NCBI RefSeq assembly: GCF_024655635.1
Contig: NZ_JANLGI010000001.1
Coordinates: forward strand, 248,001 to 312,000
Direction: 5' to 3'
DNA length: 64,000 nt
From: Allobosea sp. 47.2.35
GTDB lineage: Bacteria > Pseudomonadota > Alphaproteobacteria > Rhizobiales > Beijerinckiaceae
Shown: positions 17,922-26,578 of the stretch, piece after piece
Position numbering within the stretch: position 1 is the first letter of the stretch
Layout of the letters: the number at the start of each line of letters is the position of its first letter
Position numbers and translations under genes: made by a program
Notes under the pieces: generated by a model
Database searches by the model: none
What the model saw: the letters and a program-made list of their open reading frames with translations, nothing else
What the model was told of the DNA's origin: nothing

Positions 17922-18941
17922 TCAGGGCCGCGTTTCATAGCAAATCGCGGCGGTCAGGCCAGCCGCTCCGGGCGCGAGCAGGCCGGGCAGCCTTTGCGGC
18001 AGATCGGGGAAAGCGATCTCGTCGGTGATCAGCGCATCGAGCCGGTCGTCGGCGAGCAGGGCCATCGCGGCTTCCGCTCGGCGGGCATAGCTCCATCGCG
18101 CGCGCCGCGAGGCCGAGACAAGGCCGACCTGCGAGGAGATGAGCTGGAGGCGCCGCGCATGGAAGGCGCCGCCGAGAGCGGCGGGAACGGCGCCTTCGCC
18201 ATACCAGCTGAGCTCGACGATCCGCGCTTCGGTGCCCGCTGCTGTGATGGCGGTGGCGAGGCCCGCCGCTGTCGCGCTGGCGTGGAAGACGATGTCGGCA
18301 TCGCGCGGCGTGGCATCGGGTAGCGCGAAGCCGAAGCCCAGTTCGGCGGCGAGCGCGGCGCGGCTTGGTTCGACATCGACGAGCGTGACCTCGGCTCCGG
18401 GCAACCGGGCCGCCAGCCAGGCGACGAGCAGGCCGAGAACGCCACCGCCGACGATCACGATCCTGTCAGCGGGGCCGGAACCGGCATCCCAATGGGCATT
18501 GAGCGCGGTCTCCATGTTGGCGGCGAGGATGGCGCGCCGGGGCGGGACGCTAGCGGGCACGAGGACGAGCCTGTCGCGCGGGGCGACGAAGCGGTCCTGA
18601 TGCGGATGCAGGCAGAAGGCGACGCGGCCGAGTATGTCCCGAGGGCCGGCATCGACGCGGCCGACGGCGCAATAGCCGTATTTGACGGGGAACGGGAAGC
18701 TGCCCTCCTGGAAGGGGGCGCGCATGCGCTTGTGCTCGGAACAGGGCACGCGGCCCTCGCAGACCAGCCGCTCGGTGCCGCGACTGACGCCGCTCCAGAG
18801 TGTCGTGAGCAGGCAATCCTGCGGCCCCAGCGCGGGCAGGGCGACCTCGTTCAGGTTGCATTCACGGGGCGCTGTATACCAAAGCGCAAGAGCCTTGGTC
18901 CTTGCGTCAATCGGTGTTGCAGGCTTTAGCTCCCGCGCCAT
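17922..18941 (-). CDS. Medium-chain dehydrogenase/reductase (zinc-type alcohol dehydrogenase-like)
   Basis: 339 residues from the ATG at 18941; the longer open frame upstream overlaps the divergent glucosyltransferase and is rejected. MDR fold: GVSRGTERLV in the position of the catalytic zinc-site loop (no Cys at the usual place), FPFPVKYGYCAVGRV, and a Rossmann motif VGGGVLGLLVAWLAA around 175-190 followed by VDVEPSR, an acidic end that favours NAD. It resembles the BchC-like / zinc-binding dehydrogenase branch. First gene of the operon with the PTPS-like protein, glycosyltransferase and methyltransferase (36-bp gap), so it probably oxidises or reduces the same metabolite. Confidence 0.8.
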   Translation of the reverse strand: MARELKPATPIDARTKALALWYTAPRECNLNEVALPALGPQDCLLTTLWSGVSRGTERLVCEGRVPCSEHKRMRAPFQEGSFPFPVKYGYCAVGRVDAGPRDILGRVAFCLHPHQDRFVAPRDRLVLVPASVPPRRAILAANMETALNAHWDAGSGPADRIVIVGGGVLGLLVAWLAARLPGAEVTLVDVEPSRAALAAELGFGFALPDATPRDADIVFHASATAAGLATAITAAGTEARIVELSWYGEGAVPAALGGAFHARRLQLISSQVGLVSASRRARWSYARRAEAAMALLADDRLDALITDEIAFPDLPQRLPGLLAPGAAGLTAAICYETRP

Positions 18942-18980
18942 TCGCGTCCGATCCCGTCCGTCCGAGCCTGTCTGCCTACC

Positions 18981-20810
18981 ATGACAGAGACCGCCATGAA
19001 CCAGCGTCCCGCTCCGACCACGTTCCGGCGGGCGGCGCAAGAGGCCGGGCCGAACGGTCTGACCCCGGCCGGGCTGCAGGCGGAAACGGTGCTGCGCCGC
19101 CGGCGGTTCCTCGTCCTTGTCCTGAATCTCGTCACGCTGGCCCTGCTGCTTGCCGGGCTTGCTCGCGTGCTGGGTGCGGGCGGCTGGAGCGTCGCGGATG
19201 TCGCGATCTTCATCGCCTTCCTGTTCGGCGCTCCCTGGACCGTGCTCGGCTTCTGGAATGCCGCGATCGGGCTTTGGCTCCTGCATGGCAAGGCGGACGG
19301 GCTCGCCGAGGTCACGCCCTTTGCCTCGGCCAACGCAGAGGCGGTGCCGCTCACCCTGCGCACGGCCGTGCTGATGACCTTGCGCAACGAAGACCCGGCG
19401 CGCGCCTTCCGTCGCCTGAAGGTCGTCAAGGACAGTCTCGATGCGACCGGCGAGGGCGGCTGGTTCGATTATTTCGTGCTGTCGGACACGAACGATCCGG
19501 CGGTTGCCGAAGCCGAGAAAAGGCTGGCCGAGGCCTGGGCGCGAGAACTCGGCGATCCGGCGAGGCTGACCTATCGCCGTCGCAGCGACAATGCCGGGTT
19601 CAAGGCCGGCAATCTCCGCGATTTCTGCGAGCGCTGGGGCGAGCGCTACGAACTGATGCTGCCGCTCGATGCCGACAGCGTCATGGCGGGCGAGACGATC
19701 CTTGGGATGGCCCGAATGATGCAGGCCCATCCGAAGCTCGGAATCCTGCAGAGTCTCGTGGTCGGCATGCCCAGCCGTTCGGCCTTCGCCCGTATCTTCC
19801 AGTTCGGCATGCGTCATGGCATGCGGCCCTACACCATGGGCTCGGCCTGGTGGGGCGGCGATTGCGGGCCGTTCTGGGGACATAACGCGCTGGTGCGGAT
19901 CGCGCCGTTCCGCGATCACTGCCATCTGCCGCTACTGCCGGGCGGGCCGCCGCTGGGCGGCGCGGTGATGAGCCATGACCAGGTCGAGGCGACCCTGATG
20001 CGCCGCGCCGGCTATGAGGTGCGCGTGCTGCCGGTCGAGGGCGGAAGCTGGGAAGAGAACCCGCCGACCATGCTCGACTTCGCCACGCGCGACCTGCGCT
20101 GGTGCCTCGGCAACCTGCAATATCTCAAGCTCCTCGACCTCCCCGGCCTCAAGCCGATGAGCCGCTTCCAGCTGGTCTGGGCGATTCTGATGTTCCTCGG
20201 GCTGCCGGCCTGGACGCTGATGATCGCGCTTCTCCCGCTCAAGGTCTTCGAGGATCGGGCGATTGCCGACTACCCGGTCGTGCTGGCCGGCGGGCTCTAC
20301 CTGCTGTTCCTGGCGATGTACCTCTCGCCGAAGCTCGCGGGCTTTGCCGACATCCTGCTGACGCGCGGCGGCGTCGCACGCTATGGCGGCAAGGCGCGGT
20401 TCCTCGTCTCGGCGGCGATCGAACTCGTCTTTGCCTTCTTGCAGGGCGCTGTGTCGAGCTTCCGGACGACGCTGTTCATGATCGGGCTCGCGTTCGGGCG
20501 GGTGAGGATCGGCTGGAACGGGCAGGCGCGCGACGCCCGCGCGCTGTCCTTCGCCACCGCTTTAGCAGGGCTGTGGCCGCATCTGCTGTTCGGGGCTTAT
20601 CTCTTCGTCACGCTGGGCCTGATGGCGCCGGCTGTGCTGGTCTGGTCGCTGCCGCTGACCGCGGGCTATGTGCTGGCGATCCCCTTCGCGATGCTGACGG
20701 CAGCGCCGGCTTGCGGCGCCTTTCTGGCGCGGCGCGGGCTCTGCGGCATCCCCGAGGATTTCGACCTGCCGCCCGTGCTCGCGGCGATCCGCGATGGAGA
20801 GGCGGCATGA
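18981..20810 (+). CDS. opgH: Glucans biosynthesis glucosyltransferase OpgH (MdoH), GT2
   Basis: 609 residues. Two N-terminal helices (43-62, 72-100), a cytoplasmic GT2 domain with TLRNEDP, NAGFKAGNLRDF, LDADS at 229-233 (DxD), SHDQVE at 331-336 and RW at 373-374 (the QRW-type motif, here DLRWCLGNLQ), then at least five more membrane helices. It polymerises UDP-glucose into osmoregulated periplasmic glucan and exports it. E. coli OpgH is about 850 residues; this is a short form without the long N-terminal and C-terminal extensions. No opgG-like gene is beside it; instead an FkbM methyltransferase overlaps its stop. Confidence 0.9.
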   Translation: MTETAMNQRPAPTTFRRAAQEAGPNGLTPAGLQAETVLRRRRFLVLVLNLVTLALLLAGLARVLGAGGWSVADVAIFIAFLFGAPWTVLGFWNAAIGLWLLHGKADGLAEVTPFASANAEAVPLTLRTAVLMTLRNEDPARAFRRLKVVKDSLDATGEGGWFDYFVLSDTNDPAVAEAEKRLAEAWARELGDPARLTYRRRSDNAGFKAGNLRDFCERWGERYELMLPLDADSVMAGETILGMARMMQAHPKLGILQSLVVGMPSRSAFARIFQFGMRHGMRPYTMGSAWWGGDCGPFWGHNALVRIAPFRDHCHLPLLPGGPPLGGAVMSHDQVEATLMRRAGYEVRVLPVEGGSWEENPPTMLDFATRDLRWCLGNLQYLKLLDLPGLKPMSRFQLVWAILMFLGLPAWTLMIALLPLKVFEDRAIADYPVVLAGGLYLLFLAMYLSPKLAGFADILLTRGGVARYGGKARFLVSAAIELVFAFLQGAVSSFRTTLFMIGLAFGRVRIGWNGQARDARALSFATALAGLWPHLLFGAYLFVTLGLMAPAVLVWSLPLTAGYVLAIPFAMLTAAPACGAFLARRGLCGIPEDFDLPPVLAAIRDGEAA

Positions 20811-21565
20811 ACGCCGTCACCTACCCCAAGGGAACGGTGAAGGCACTGTCGCGCTCGCTGCGCATCTATCACGGCGACAAGGAGCGCCATGCGGCGATGG
20901 ACCGCCTCTACGGGGCCTTCCTGAAGCCGGGCGACCTCGCCTTCGATATCGGCGCCCATGTCGGTGACCGGATCTCCTCCTTCCGTCGGCTGGGCGCGCG
21001 TGTCGTCGCGCTGGAGCCGCAGCCGGGCCCCGCCCGCGTCATCCGCCTGATCCATCGGCGCGACCCGCTGGTGACGCTGGTCGAGGCGGCCTGCGGCGAC
21101 CATGAGGGCTCGATCGCGCTCCGGATCAACAGCAAGAACCCCACGGTCTCGACCGCCTCGGCCGCCTTCATCGGCGCCGCCGCGGGGGCCGGAGGCTGGG
21201 AGGGACAGGTCTGGGATCATGAGATCACCGTTCCCTGCACGACGCTCGATCGGTTGATCCAGCGCTATGGCCTGCCGAAGCTGCTCAAGATCGATGTCGA
21301 GGGCTTCGAGGCGCATGTGCTGGCCGGGCTGACCAAGGCGGTGCCGGTGATTTCCTTCGAGTTCACGACGATCCAGCGCGATGTCGCGGAGGCTTGCCTC
21401 GTGCTGCTGGAAACGCTCGGCCCCTATCGCTTCAATGTCGCGATCGGCGAGAGCCAGGTGCTCGAGCTCGCTGAGCCGGCGAGCGCCGAGGCGATGGGCG
21501 ATTACTTGCGCAGCCTGCCGCATGAGGCCAATTCGGGCGATGTCTACGCCATCTTGACGGGCTGA
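20807..21565 (+). CDS. FkbM-family methyltransferase coupled to opgH
   Basis: 252 residues starting at the ATG at 20807, overlapping the opgH stop (ATGA). SAM-binding motif I is FDIGAHVGDRISSFRRLGA followed by VVALEPQPGPA; the FkbM-specific C-terminal motif is LLKIDVEGFEAHVLAGL. FkbM enzymes O-methylate sugars or other hydroxyls. Translational coupling to OpgH suggests that it modifies the glucan or its precursor, which would be an unusual decoration (inference). No signal peptide is visible, so it would act in the cytoplasm. Confidence 0.85.
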   Translation: MNAVTYPKGTVKALSRSLRIYHGDKERHAAMDRLYGAFLKPGDLAFDIGAHVGDRISSFRRLGARVVALEPQPGPARVIRLIHRRDPLVTLVEAACGDHEGSIALRINSKNPTVSTASAAFIGAAAGAGGWEGQVWDHEITVPCTTLDRLIQRYGLPKLLKIDVEGFEAHVLAGLTKAVPVISFEFTTIQRDVAEACLVLLETLGPYRFNVAIGESQVLELAEPASAEAMGDYLRSLPHEANSGDVYAILTG

Positions 21566-21574
21566 AGCGCGGCT

Positions 21575-21967
21575 TCAGAGGCTGCTACCGCCGAGCCAGG
21601 CCAGGATCGCGGCGACCAGCAGGCTGAACCAGCCGGGATGGCGCCCGCGCGTCGCGAACAGCACCAGAGCCGAGCCTGCCAGCGAGGCGGCAATCGCGAC
21701 CTTCAGCAGCCACGCGTTCGGCAGAGGCGTGGCCGGCGTCTGCGCCATCGCGATCAGGATCGCGGCGAGCGCCCAGCCCAGGATACTGACGAGGTGCCAG
21801 CTCGCCCAGAGAATCCTGACATGGCGCTCCCGGAGCAGCGGGCCGCCTTCGGTCGGAACGATGTTGCCGCGGCGCAGTTGCCGGAAGATCAGGAGTTCGC
21901 CGACGACCGAATGGACCAGCGCCGTCAACGCCATCACCACCCCGGCACCCAAAAGCAGCGGCTGCAT
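21575..21967 (-). CDS. Small four-helix membrane protein, unknown function
   Basis: 130 residues from the ATG at 21967 (MQPLLLGAGVVMAL). About four hydrophobic segments: 3-25, 48-70, 82-103 and 110-127. Short conserved-looking stretches are HSVVGELLIFRQL and RILWASWHLVSILGW, the latter seen in several uncharacterised alphaproteobacterial membrane proteins. No catalytic residues. Convergent with the FkbM gene (9-bp gap). Function unknown. Confidence 0.65.
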   Translation of the reverse strand: MQPLLLGAGVVMALTALVHSVVGELLIFRQLRRGNIVPTEGGPLLRERHVRILWASWHLVSILGWALAAILIAMAQTPATPLPNAWLLKVAIAASLAGSALVLFATRGRHPGWFSLLVAAILAWLGGSSL

Positions 21968-22144
21968 CGATCGCTCCGTGCGTTGCGGAAATGGGAACTT
22001 CTGCGTCTCCCGTTCGTAGCAGTGCGGTGCCGGCTGCCGGAAGCGGGCTCGTTGTCGCGGCTGCCGCCGTTTCGCCACAAGCCGGTCAGCCGCGGTTCAT
22101 CTCATAGCGCTCAGGCTGGCCGAACCTCATTATCAGGGATCACC

Positions 22145-23122
22145 ATGACTCGCTGTCTTCGCCCACTCGCGGTTTCGCTCGCTCTCCTTGCCTCGCTGAC
22201 GGTCGCGCGGGCAGCAGGCGAGGTTGCCGTCGAGGTGAAGAACGAATCCGAGCCGGTGCTCTGCGCCGAGAAGGACAACGTCACGATCAAGGCGGTCTCG
22301 CCCGAGGTGCGGCGCTTCCAGATCGAGGCAGCGCATCCGGCCTATGTCGCGGGGCTCGTGCGCGACAACTGGGATGCCGACTGGACGAATTGCGACATGA
22401 AGGGCGATCCGTCCTTCGCGCCGCCGACGCCGCCGCGCCGCGTCACCTTCTACGAATCGATCGACTACTGGCTGGTCGGGTATACCTTCCCGAGCTTCTG
22501 GCGCCCGGCCGAGGCGACCTTCCGCGTCGGCGAGCGCGTGGAAAAGGGGCTGCACCTCGTCCAGCTCTGGAAGCTCGGCAAGGACAAGTCGCATGAGGTG
22601 CTCGTCGTCTATCCGCAGGACGGCAACTGGCGCGCAAGGCCGCTGCCGCCGGAGCATCTCGGCTTCTCCTCCTATGGCTCCTCCTTCCTGTTCGGGCCGA
22701 TCGAGCAAGAGGGGCGCCCGGTCGTGAACATCAAGGAGATCGAATTCGATCCGAAGACGCTGACCTTCAAGCTGAACTTCAAGGACGGCTCGTCCGGCAG
22801 CCTCAAGCTGGACAGCGTCGACGAGAACCGGATGGTGCTCGATGCCGTGCTCGACAAGCCGGTGACGGGGGGCAAGGGCTTCCTGGCGCTGCGCTCGATG
22901 TATGTCACCGAGTTCAACAACGACGTCGCCCGCATCGCGCTGCGCGAGCCTGGCGCCAAGGGCTGGCGCGAGGAGGCGCTGATGTCCTATCCCGGCGGCA
23001 AGGCGACCGACATCTGGATGGGGCGCACGACGCATTCGCGCCACAACACCTCTTCGCCCGACATGGTGTTCCGGCGCTTCTCGACCGATCCCAACCCGCC
23101 GCCGAAGCCCGAGAAGAAGTGA
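22145..23122 (+). CDS. Exported hypothetical protein
   Basis: 325 residues. A signal peptide (MTRCLRPLAV, hydrophobic, cleavage near ARA at about 23) is followed by a soluble beta-rich sequence with two Cys in the mature part (VLCAEKD, NCDMKGD), which could form a disulfide. Motifs such as SIDYWLVGYTFPSFWRP and GLHLVQLWKLGKDKSHEVLVVYP do not match a family I know. The C-terminal tail is Pro/Lys-rich. Stands alone between divergent and unrelated neighbours; probably periplasmic. Confidence 0.65.
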   Translation: MTRCLRPLAVSLALLASLTVARAAGEVAVEVKNESEPVLCAEKDNVTIKAVSPEVRRFQIEAAHPAYVAGLVRDNWDADWTNCDMKGDPSFAPPTPPRRVTFYESIDYWLVGYTFPSFWRPAEATFRVGERVEKGLHLVQLWKLGKDKSHEVLVVYPQDGNWRARPLPPEHLGFSSYGSSFLFGPIEQEGRPVVNIKEIEFDPKTLTFKLNFKDGSSGSLKLDSVDENRMVLDAVLDKPVTGGKGFLALRSMYVTEFNNDVARIALREPGAKGWREEALMSYPGGKATDIWMGRTTHSRHNTSSPDMVFRRFSTDPNPPPKPEKK

Positions 23123-23236
23123 GGCCAGGCGGGTCGTAGCGGAACGCATTGCCTCCCCGTCGCGTTTGGCCATGACGCGGCGGGCGCATCGGTTTAGCCT
23201 GCGGCGACCGATACCGCCGAGCCTGCAGAGAGACCC

Positions 23237-24016
23237 ATGCCGCGTTTTGCCGCCAACCTGTCGATGATGTTCACCGAATGGGAATTCCTCGATCGCTTCA
23301 AGGCGGCCGCCGAGGCGGGGTTCGAGGCGGTCGAATTCCTGTTTCCCTATGAGCATACGCCCGAGCAGGTCGGGCTCGCGCTGACGGGCGGCAACCTCAC
23401 GCAGGCGCTCTACAACCTGCCGCCCGGCGATTTCGCCAAGGGTGAGCGTGGTATCGCCTCGCTGGCGGGCCGCGAGGACGAATTCAGGGCCTCGGTCGAG
23501 ACCGCGCTGTCCTATGTGCACGAGACCGGGGTCAAGCGCCTGCACATGATGGCGGGGCTTGCCGACCCCAACGACCCCATCGCGCAGAAGACCTACCGGG
23601 CTTCGCTCGCCTATGCCGCCGACAAGCTCGGCGAGCAGGGCATCGACCTCCTGCTGGAGCCGATCAACGGCAAGGACATGCCGGGCTATTTCCTCAACGA
23701 TTTCGATCAGGCGGCGGCTTTTGTCCGTGAATCCGGTCGGCCGAATGTGCGGCTGCAATTCGACATGTATCATTGCGAGCTGATCCATGGCGACGTCTCG
23801 GCCAGGCTGAAGGCGCTCTACCCGCTCGTCGGCCATGTCCAGATCGCCCGCGCCAACGGCCGGCATGAGCCGGACGCCTCGGGACCGGACTATCCGACGC
23901 TGTTCAACCAGCTCGACGGCCTTGGCTATGACGGCTTCGTCGGCTGCGAGTACCGTCCGGAGGCCGGCACGCTCGAAGGGCTCGGCTGGTTCGCGCCCTG
24001 GCGGAAGCCGCTCTGA
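23237..24016 (+). CDS. hyi: Hydroxypyruvate isomerase / 2-oxo-tetronate isomerase (Hyi/OtnI family)
   Basis: 259 residues, TIM-barrel of the AP-endonuclease-2 isomerase family. Starts RFAANLSMMFTEWEFLDRF, with AGFEAVEFLFPYE, LLLEPINGKDMPGYFL (metal-binding Glu), LQFDMYHCELIHGD and the C-terminal GYDGFVGCEYRP. It interconverts hydroxypyruvate and tartronate semialdehyde, or acts on 2-oxo-tetronate sugars; the two specificities cannot be separated by reading. The stop overlaps the start of glucokinase by one base, so they form an operon. Confidence 0.88.
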   Translation: MPRFAANLSMMFTEWEFLDRFKAAAEAGFEAVEFLFPYEHTPEQVGLALTGGNLTQALYNLPPGDFAKGERGIASLAGREDEFRASVETALSYVHETGVKRLHMMAGLADPNDPIAQKTYRASLAYAADKLGEQGIDLLLEPINGKDMPGYFLNDFDQAAAFVRESGRPNVRLQFDMYHCELIHGDVSARLKALYPLVGHVQIARANGRHEPDASGPDYPTLFNQLDGLGYDGFVGCEYRPEAGTLEGLGWFAPWRKPL

Positions 24017-25020
24017 TGCGCCCGCCCTCGATCTCCTATCCGGTGCTGGTCGCCGATATCGGCGGTACGAACTGCCGCTTGTCGCTGGTGAGCGATGCGG
24101 ATTGCGTGCACCGGCCGTTGGCACGGATCGGCACGGGCAGCCACCCGACGGCGGAAGCAGCCTTTGCCGCCGTCCTCGCCGATCTCCCGGAGAAGCCGCG
24201 CTCCGCCGTGCTGGCGGTGGCCGGCCCGCTCGATGGCCGGCAGGCGCAACTGACGAACGCGGTCTGGCATCTCGACGGGCCGCGGATCGCGGAAGCGCTC
24301 GGCTTGACTCAAGGGCTGATGGTCAATGATTTCGAGGCGCTCTCGGCCTCGCTCGCGGTGCTCAAGCCCGGCGATCTCACGACATTGGTCGAGGGTGATC
24401 CCGAGCCCGAAGGCGTTAAGTTGGTGCTGGGGCCGGGGACCGGATTTGGCGCGGCCGCCCTGCTGATGCGGGGCGAGCGCGGCGTGCTGATCCCCACCGA
24501 ATCCGGCCATATCGGCATCGGACCGGAAGACCAGACCGAGCAGAAGATCTGGCCGGCGCTGAGCGAAGGCATTCCACGCCTGACGGTCGAGCATCTCCTG
24601 AGCGGCGACGGGCTCGTGCGCCTGCACAAGGCGGTGGCCCGGACCTCCGGCATGCTGGAGGCGGAGGTCAGCGCGGCGGATGTCTCCCGCCTCGCGCATG
24701 ACGGCGATCCGGCGGCCTTGATGGCGGTGGTCTGCTTCTGGCGCCTGCTGGCGCGTGTCGCCGGCGATCTTGCCCTCGTCTTCAAGGCGACCGGCGGCGT
24801 CTACATCGCTGGCGGCATCGCGCCGCATCTGCTGCCGCTCGCCGACAAGACGGCGATTCGCACGGCCTTCGCCGGCAAGCCGCCGATGGAGGAGCTTGCG
24901 GAGCGTTTCGCGCTGCATGTGATCACCGCGACGGACGCGGCCGAGCAGGGGCTGGCGGCGATCGCCGCCAATCTGCATCGCTTCGGGCTCGACGATCCCA
25001 AGCGGCTGTGGTTTGGCTGA
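24016..25020 (+). CDS. glk: Glucokinase
   Basis: 334 residues of the bacterial glucokinase (group A) family. Phosphate-1 motif LVADIGGTNCRLSL, catalytic Asp in MVNDFEALSASL, LGPGTGFGAAAL, the substrate loop TESGHIGIGP, and the adenosine motif GGVYIAGGIAPHLL. It phosphorylates glucose with ATP in the cytoplasm, feeding the Entner-Doudoroff route together with the KdgK-like kinase upstream in the window. It starts one base before the end of hyi and is followed 31 bp later by an acyltransferase on the same strand. Confidence 0.92.
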   Translation: MRPPSISYPVLVADIGGTNCRLSLVSDADCVHRPLARIGTGSHPTAEAAFAAVLADLPEKPRSAVLAVAGPLDGRQAQLTNAVWHLDGPRIAEALGLTQGLMVNDFEALSASLAVLKPGDLTTLVEGDPEPEGVKLVLGPGTGFGAAALLMRGERGVLIPTESGHIGIGPEDQTEQKIWPALSEGIPRLTVEHLLSGDGLVRLHKAVARTSGMLEAEVSAADVSRLAHDGDPAALMAVVCFWRLLARVAGDLALVFKATGGVYIAGGIAPHLLPLADKTAIRTAFAGKPPMEELAERFALHVITATDAAEQGLAAIAANLHRFGLDDPKRLWFG

Positions 25021-25051
25021 GCGGCCTTCTCACCACGTCGCATAGGTTCGC

Positions 25052-26098
25052 GTGCAGCCCATCCATTCGATCCAGGTCCTGCGCGCGCTCGCGGCCTTCA
25101 TGGTCGCGATTCACCATGTCCAGCCGGATGCGGCCGTGGTCGCGGCGCGCGCGGGCCTGAGCTTCACGCGCAGCGACCTCTTGCCCTGGATGGCGGGCGT
25201 CGACATCTTCTTTGTCGTCTCCGGCTTCATCATGGTCCATGCTTCGCAGGACCTGTTCGGCCGGGATGGCGCCTCCAGCCTGTTCCTGAAACGGCGGCTG
25301 GCCCGGATCGTGCCGCTCTACTGGGCGATGACGACGCTGTTCCTGCTGGTCGGTCTCGCCGTTCCGGCCGTGCTCAACTCGGGCGTGCCGAACCTCCAGC
25401 AAATCCTCGGCTCCTACCTGTTCTGGCCGGTGGTCTCGACGCAAGGCTTCGTCCAGCCGGTCTATTCGCTGGGCTGGACGCTCAATTACGAGATGCTGTT
25501 CTACGTCCTGTTCGCGGCCGGGCTGATGCTGCCGCGACGCTGGACACTGCCGGCGATCACGCTCGTGCTGGCGCTGCTGGTCTCGGCCGAGAGCCTGAAG
25601 GGGCCGCTCTCGCTGCCCTTCGGCTTCTGGGGCCAGCCGATCGTGCTCGAATTCGCGGCGGGTATGGGGATCGCGGTTCTCAGGCAGAAGGGCCTTCGGC
25701 TGCATGGGGCATTGCGGATAGCCATTGCGATGGCCGGTGCCGCACTATTGGTCGCGGCTGCCCATATTCCCGGCACGGATGGGCCGTGGAGCAGCGTGTT
25801 GTGGCGCGGTGGGGCCGCCGTCCTGCTGATGCTCGCCGCCGGCTGCGGCCGTGAGGGCATAGTGCCCTTGCCGCCGGTGAAGGCGCTGGCAGCGGTCGGC
25901 GACGCCTCCTATGCGCTCTATCTCGTCCACCCCTTCGTGATCCGGGGGGTGCGCGAGGTCGTGCTGCGGCTCGGACTGCATTCGCCGGCGCTCTATATCG
26001 CGCTGGCGCTCGTCGGTTCCGTCATTGCCGCGCTGCTGCTCTACCGCTTCTTCGAGAAGCCGGCGACGCGTCTGGCCCGGCGCTGGCTCGGTGGCTGA
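25052..26098 (+). CDS. Acyltransferase 3 family membrane protein (OafA/ExoZ-like)
   Basis: 348 residues, GTG start. It begins with the family signature IHSIQVLRALAAFMVAIHHV (catalytic His) and has about ten transmembrane helices, with FFVVSGFIMVHAS and LKRRLARIVPLYWAMT typical of the ExoZ subgroup. Such proteins O-acetylate or succinylate surface polysaccharides and glucans at the inner membrane. Downstream of glk on the same strand; the substrate is unknown, though the opgH product or the YfhO-like protein's glycan are possible targets. Confidence 0.88.
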   Translation: MQPIHSIQVLRALAAFMVAIHHVQPDAAVVAARAGLSFTRSDLLPWMAGVDIFFVVSGFIMVHASQDLFGRDGASSLFLKRRLARIVPLYWAMTTLFLLVGLAVPAVLNSGVPNLQQILGSYLFWPVVSTQGFVQPVYSLGWTLNYEMLFYVLFAAGLMLPRRWTLPAITLVLALLVSAESLKGPLSLPFGFWGQPIVLEFAAGMGIAVLRQKGLRLHGALRIAIAMAGAALLVAAAHIPGTDGPWSSVLWRGGAAVLLMLAAGCGREGIVPLPPVKALAAVGDASYALYLVHPFVIRGVREVVLRLGLHSPALYIALALVGSVIAALLLYRFFEKPATRLARRWLGG

Positions 26099-26104
26099 GG
26101 CGGC

Positions 26105-26458
26105 TCAGCTCAGCTTCATGCCCTTCAGGGACTGGCCGACCACGCCGCCATCCTTGCGTCGCTGGGCCCGTTTCGACTTGATCGTTTCGACATGTTCGGG
26201 CTGCGGGAAATACCCGCGCTCCATGACCTCCAGCGAATATTCCTCATAGGTGAGGCCGAGCGCCGAGGCCTTCTCCTCGCGCCGAAGCGCGATCTCGCGC
26301 GGCTTCTTCCAGGCCTTGCGATGGGCGAAGCGCCAATCGAAATAGCGGCCGATACTGCCTGAGCCGGTGGCGGCGCGGCGCTTGCGCTCCTTCAAGGGCG
26401 GGCCGCCATTATGGCCGATCCCGATCGGGCGTTCGCTGGGCATCGCTCTTGGACTCAT
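26105..26458 (-). CDS. Small basic hypothetical protein with IGHNGGPPL motif
   Basis: About 117 residues from the ATG at 26458; an in-frame ATG five codons later is also possible. It carries the short motif IGHNGGPPL near the N-terminus, which recurs in many unrelated-looking alphaproteobacterial proteins, followed by a Lys/Arg-rich body (RYFDWRFAHRKAWKKPR, LTYEEYSLEVMERGYFP). Predicted soluble and nucleic-acid-like in charge, but no known domain. The open frame continues upstream antisense to the ABC-F gene; that part is rejected. Confidence 0.65.
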   Translation of the reverse strand: MSPRAMPSERPIGIGHNGGPPLKERKRRAATGSGSIGRYFDWRFAHRKAWKKPREIALRREEKASALGLTYEEYSLEVMERGYFPQPEHVETIKSKRAQRRKDGGVVGQSLKGMKLS

Positions 26459-26578
26459 CAGGCCCCGCTCCCGATCACGATAAGGGGTGGGTAGGAGCTG
26501 GCAAGGGCCGTGCCATGGCATGCGGGCGTGACAGCGGAGCAGTGGCGGTCTATCCCGCAGGCGAACACAGGACGGATC

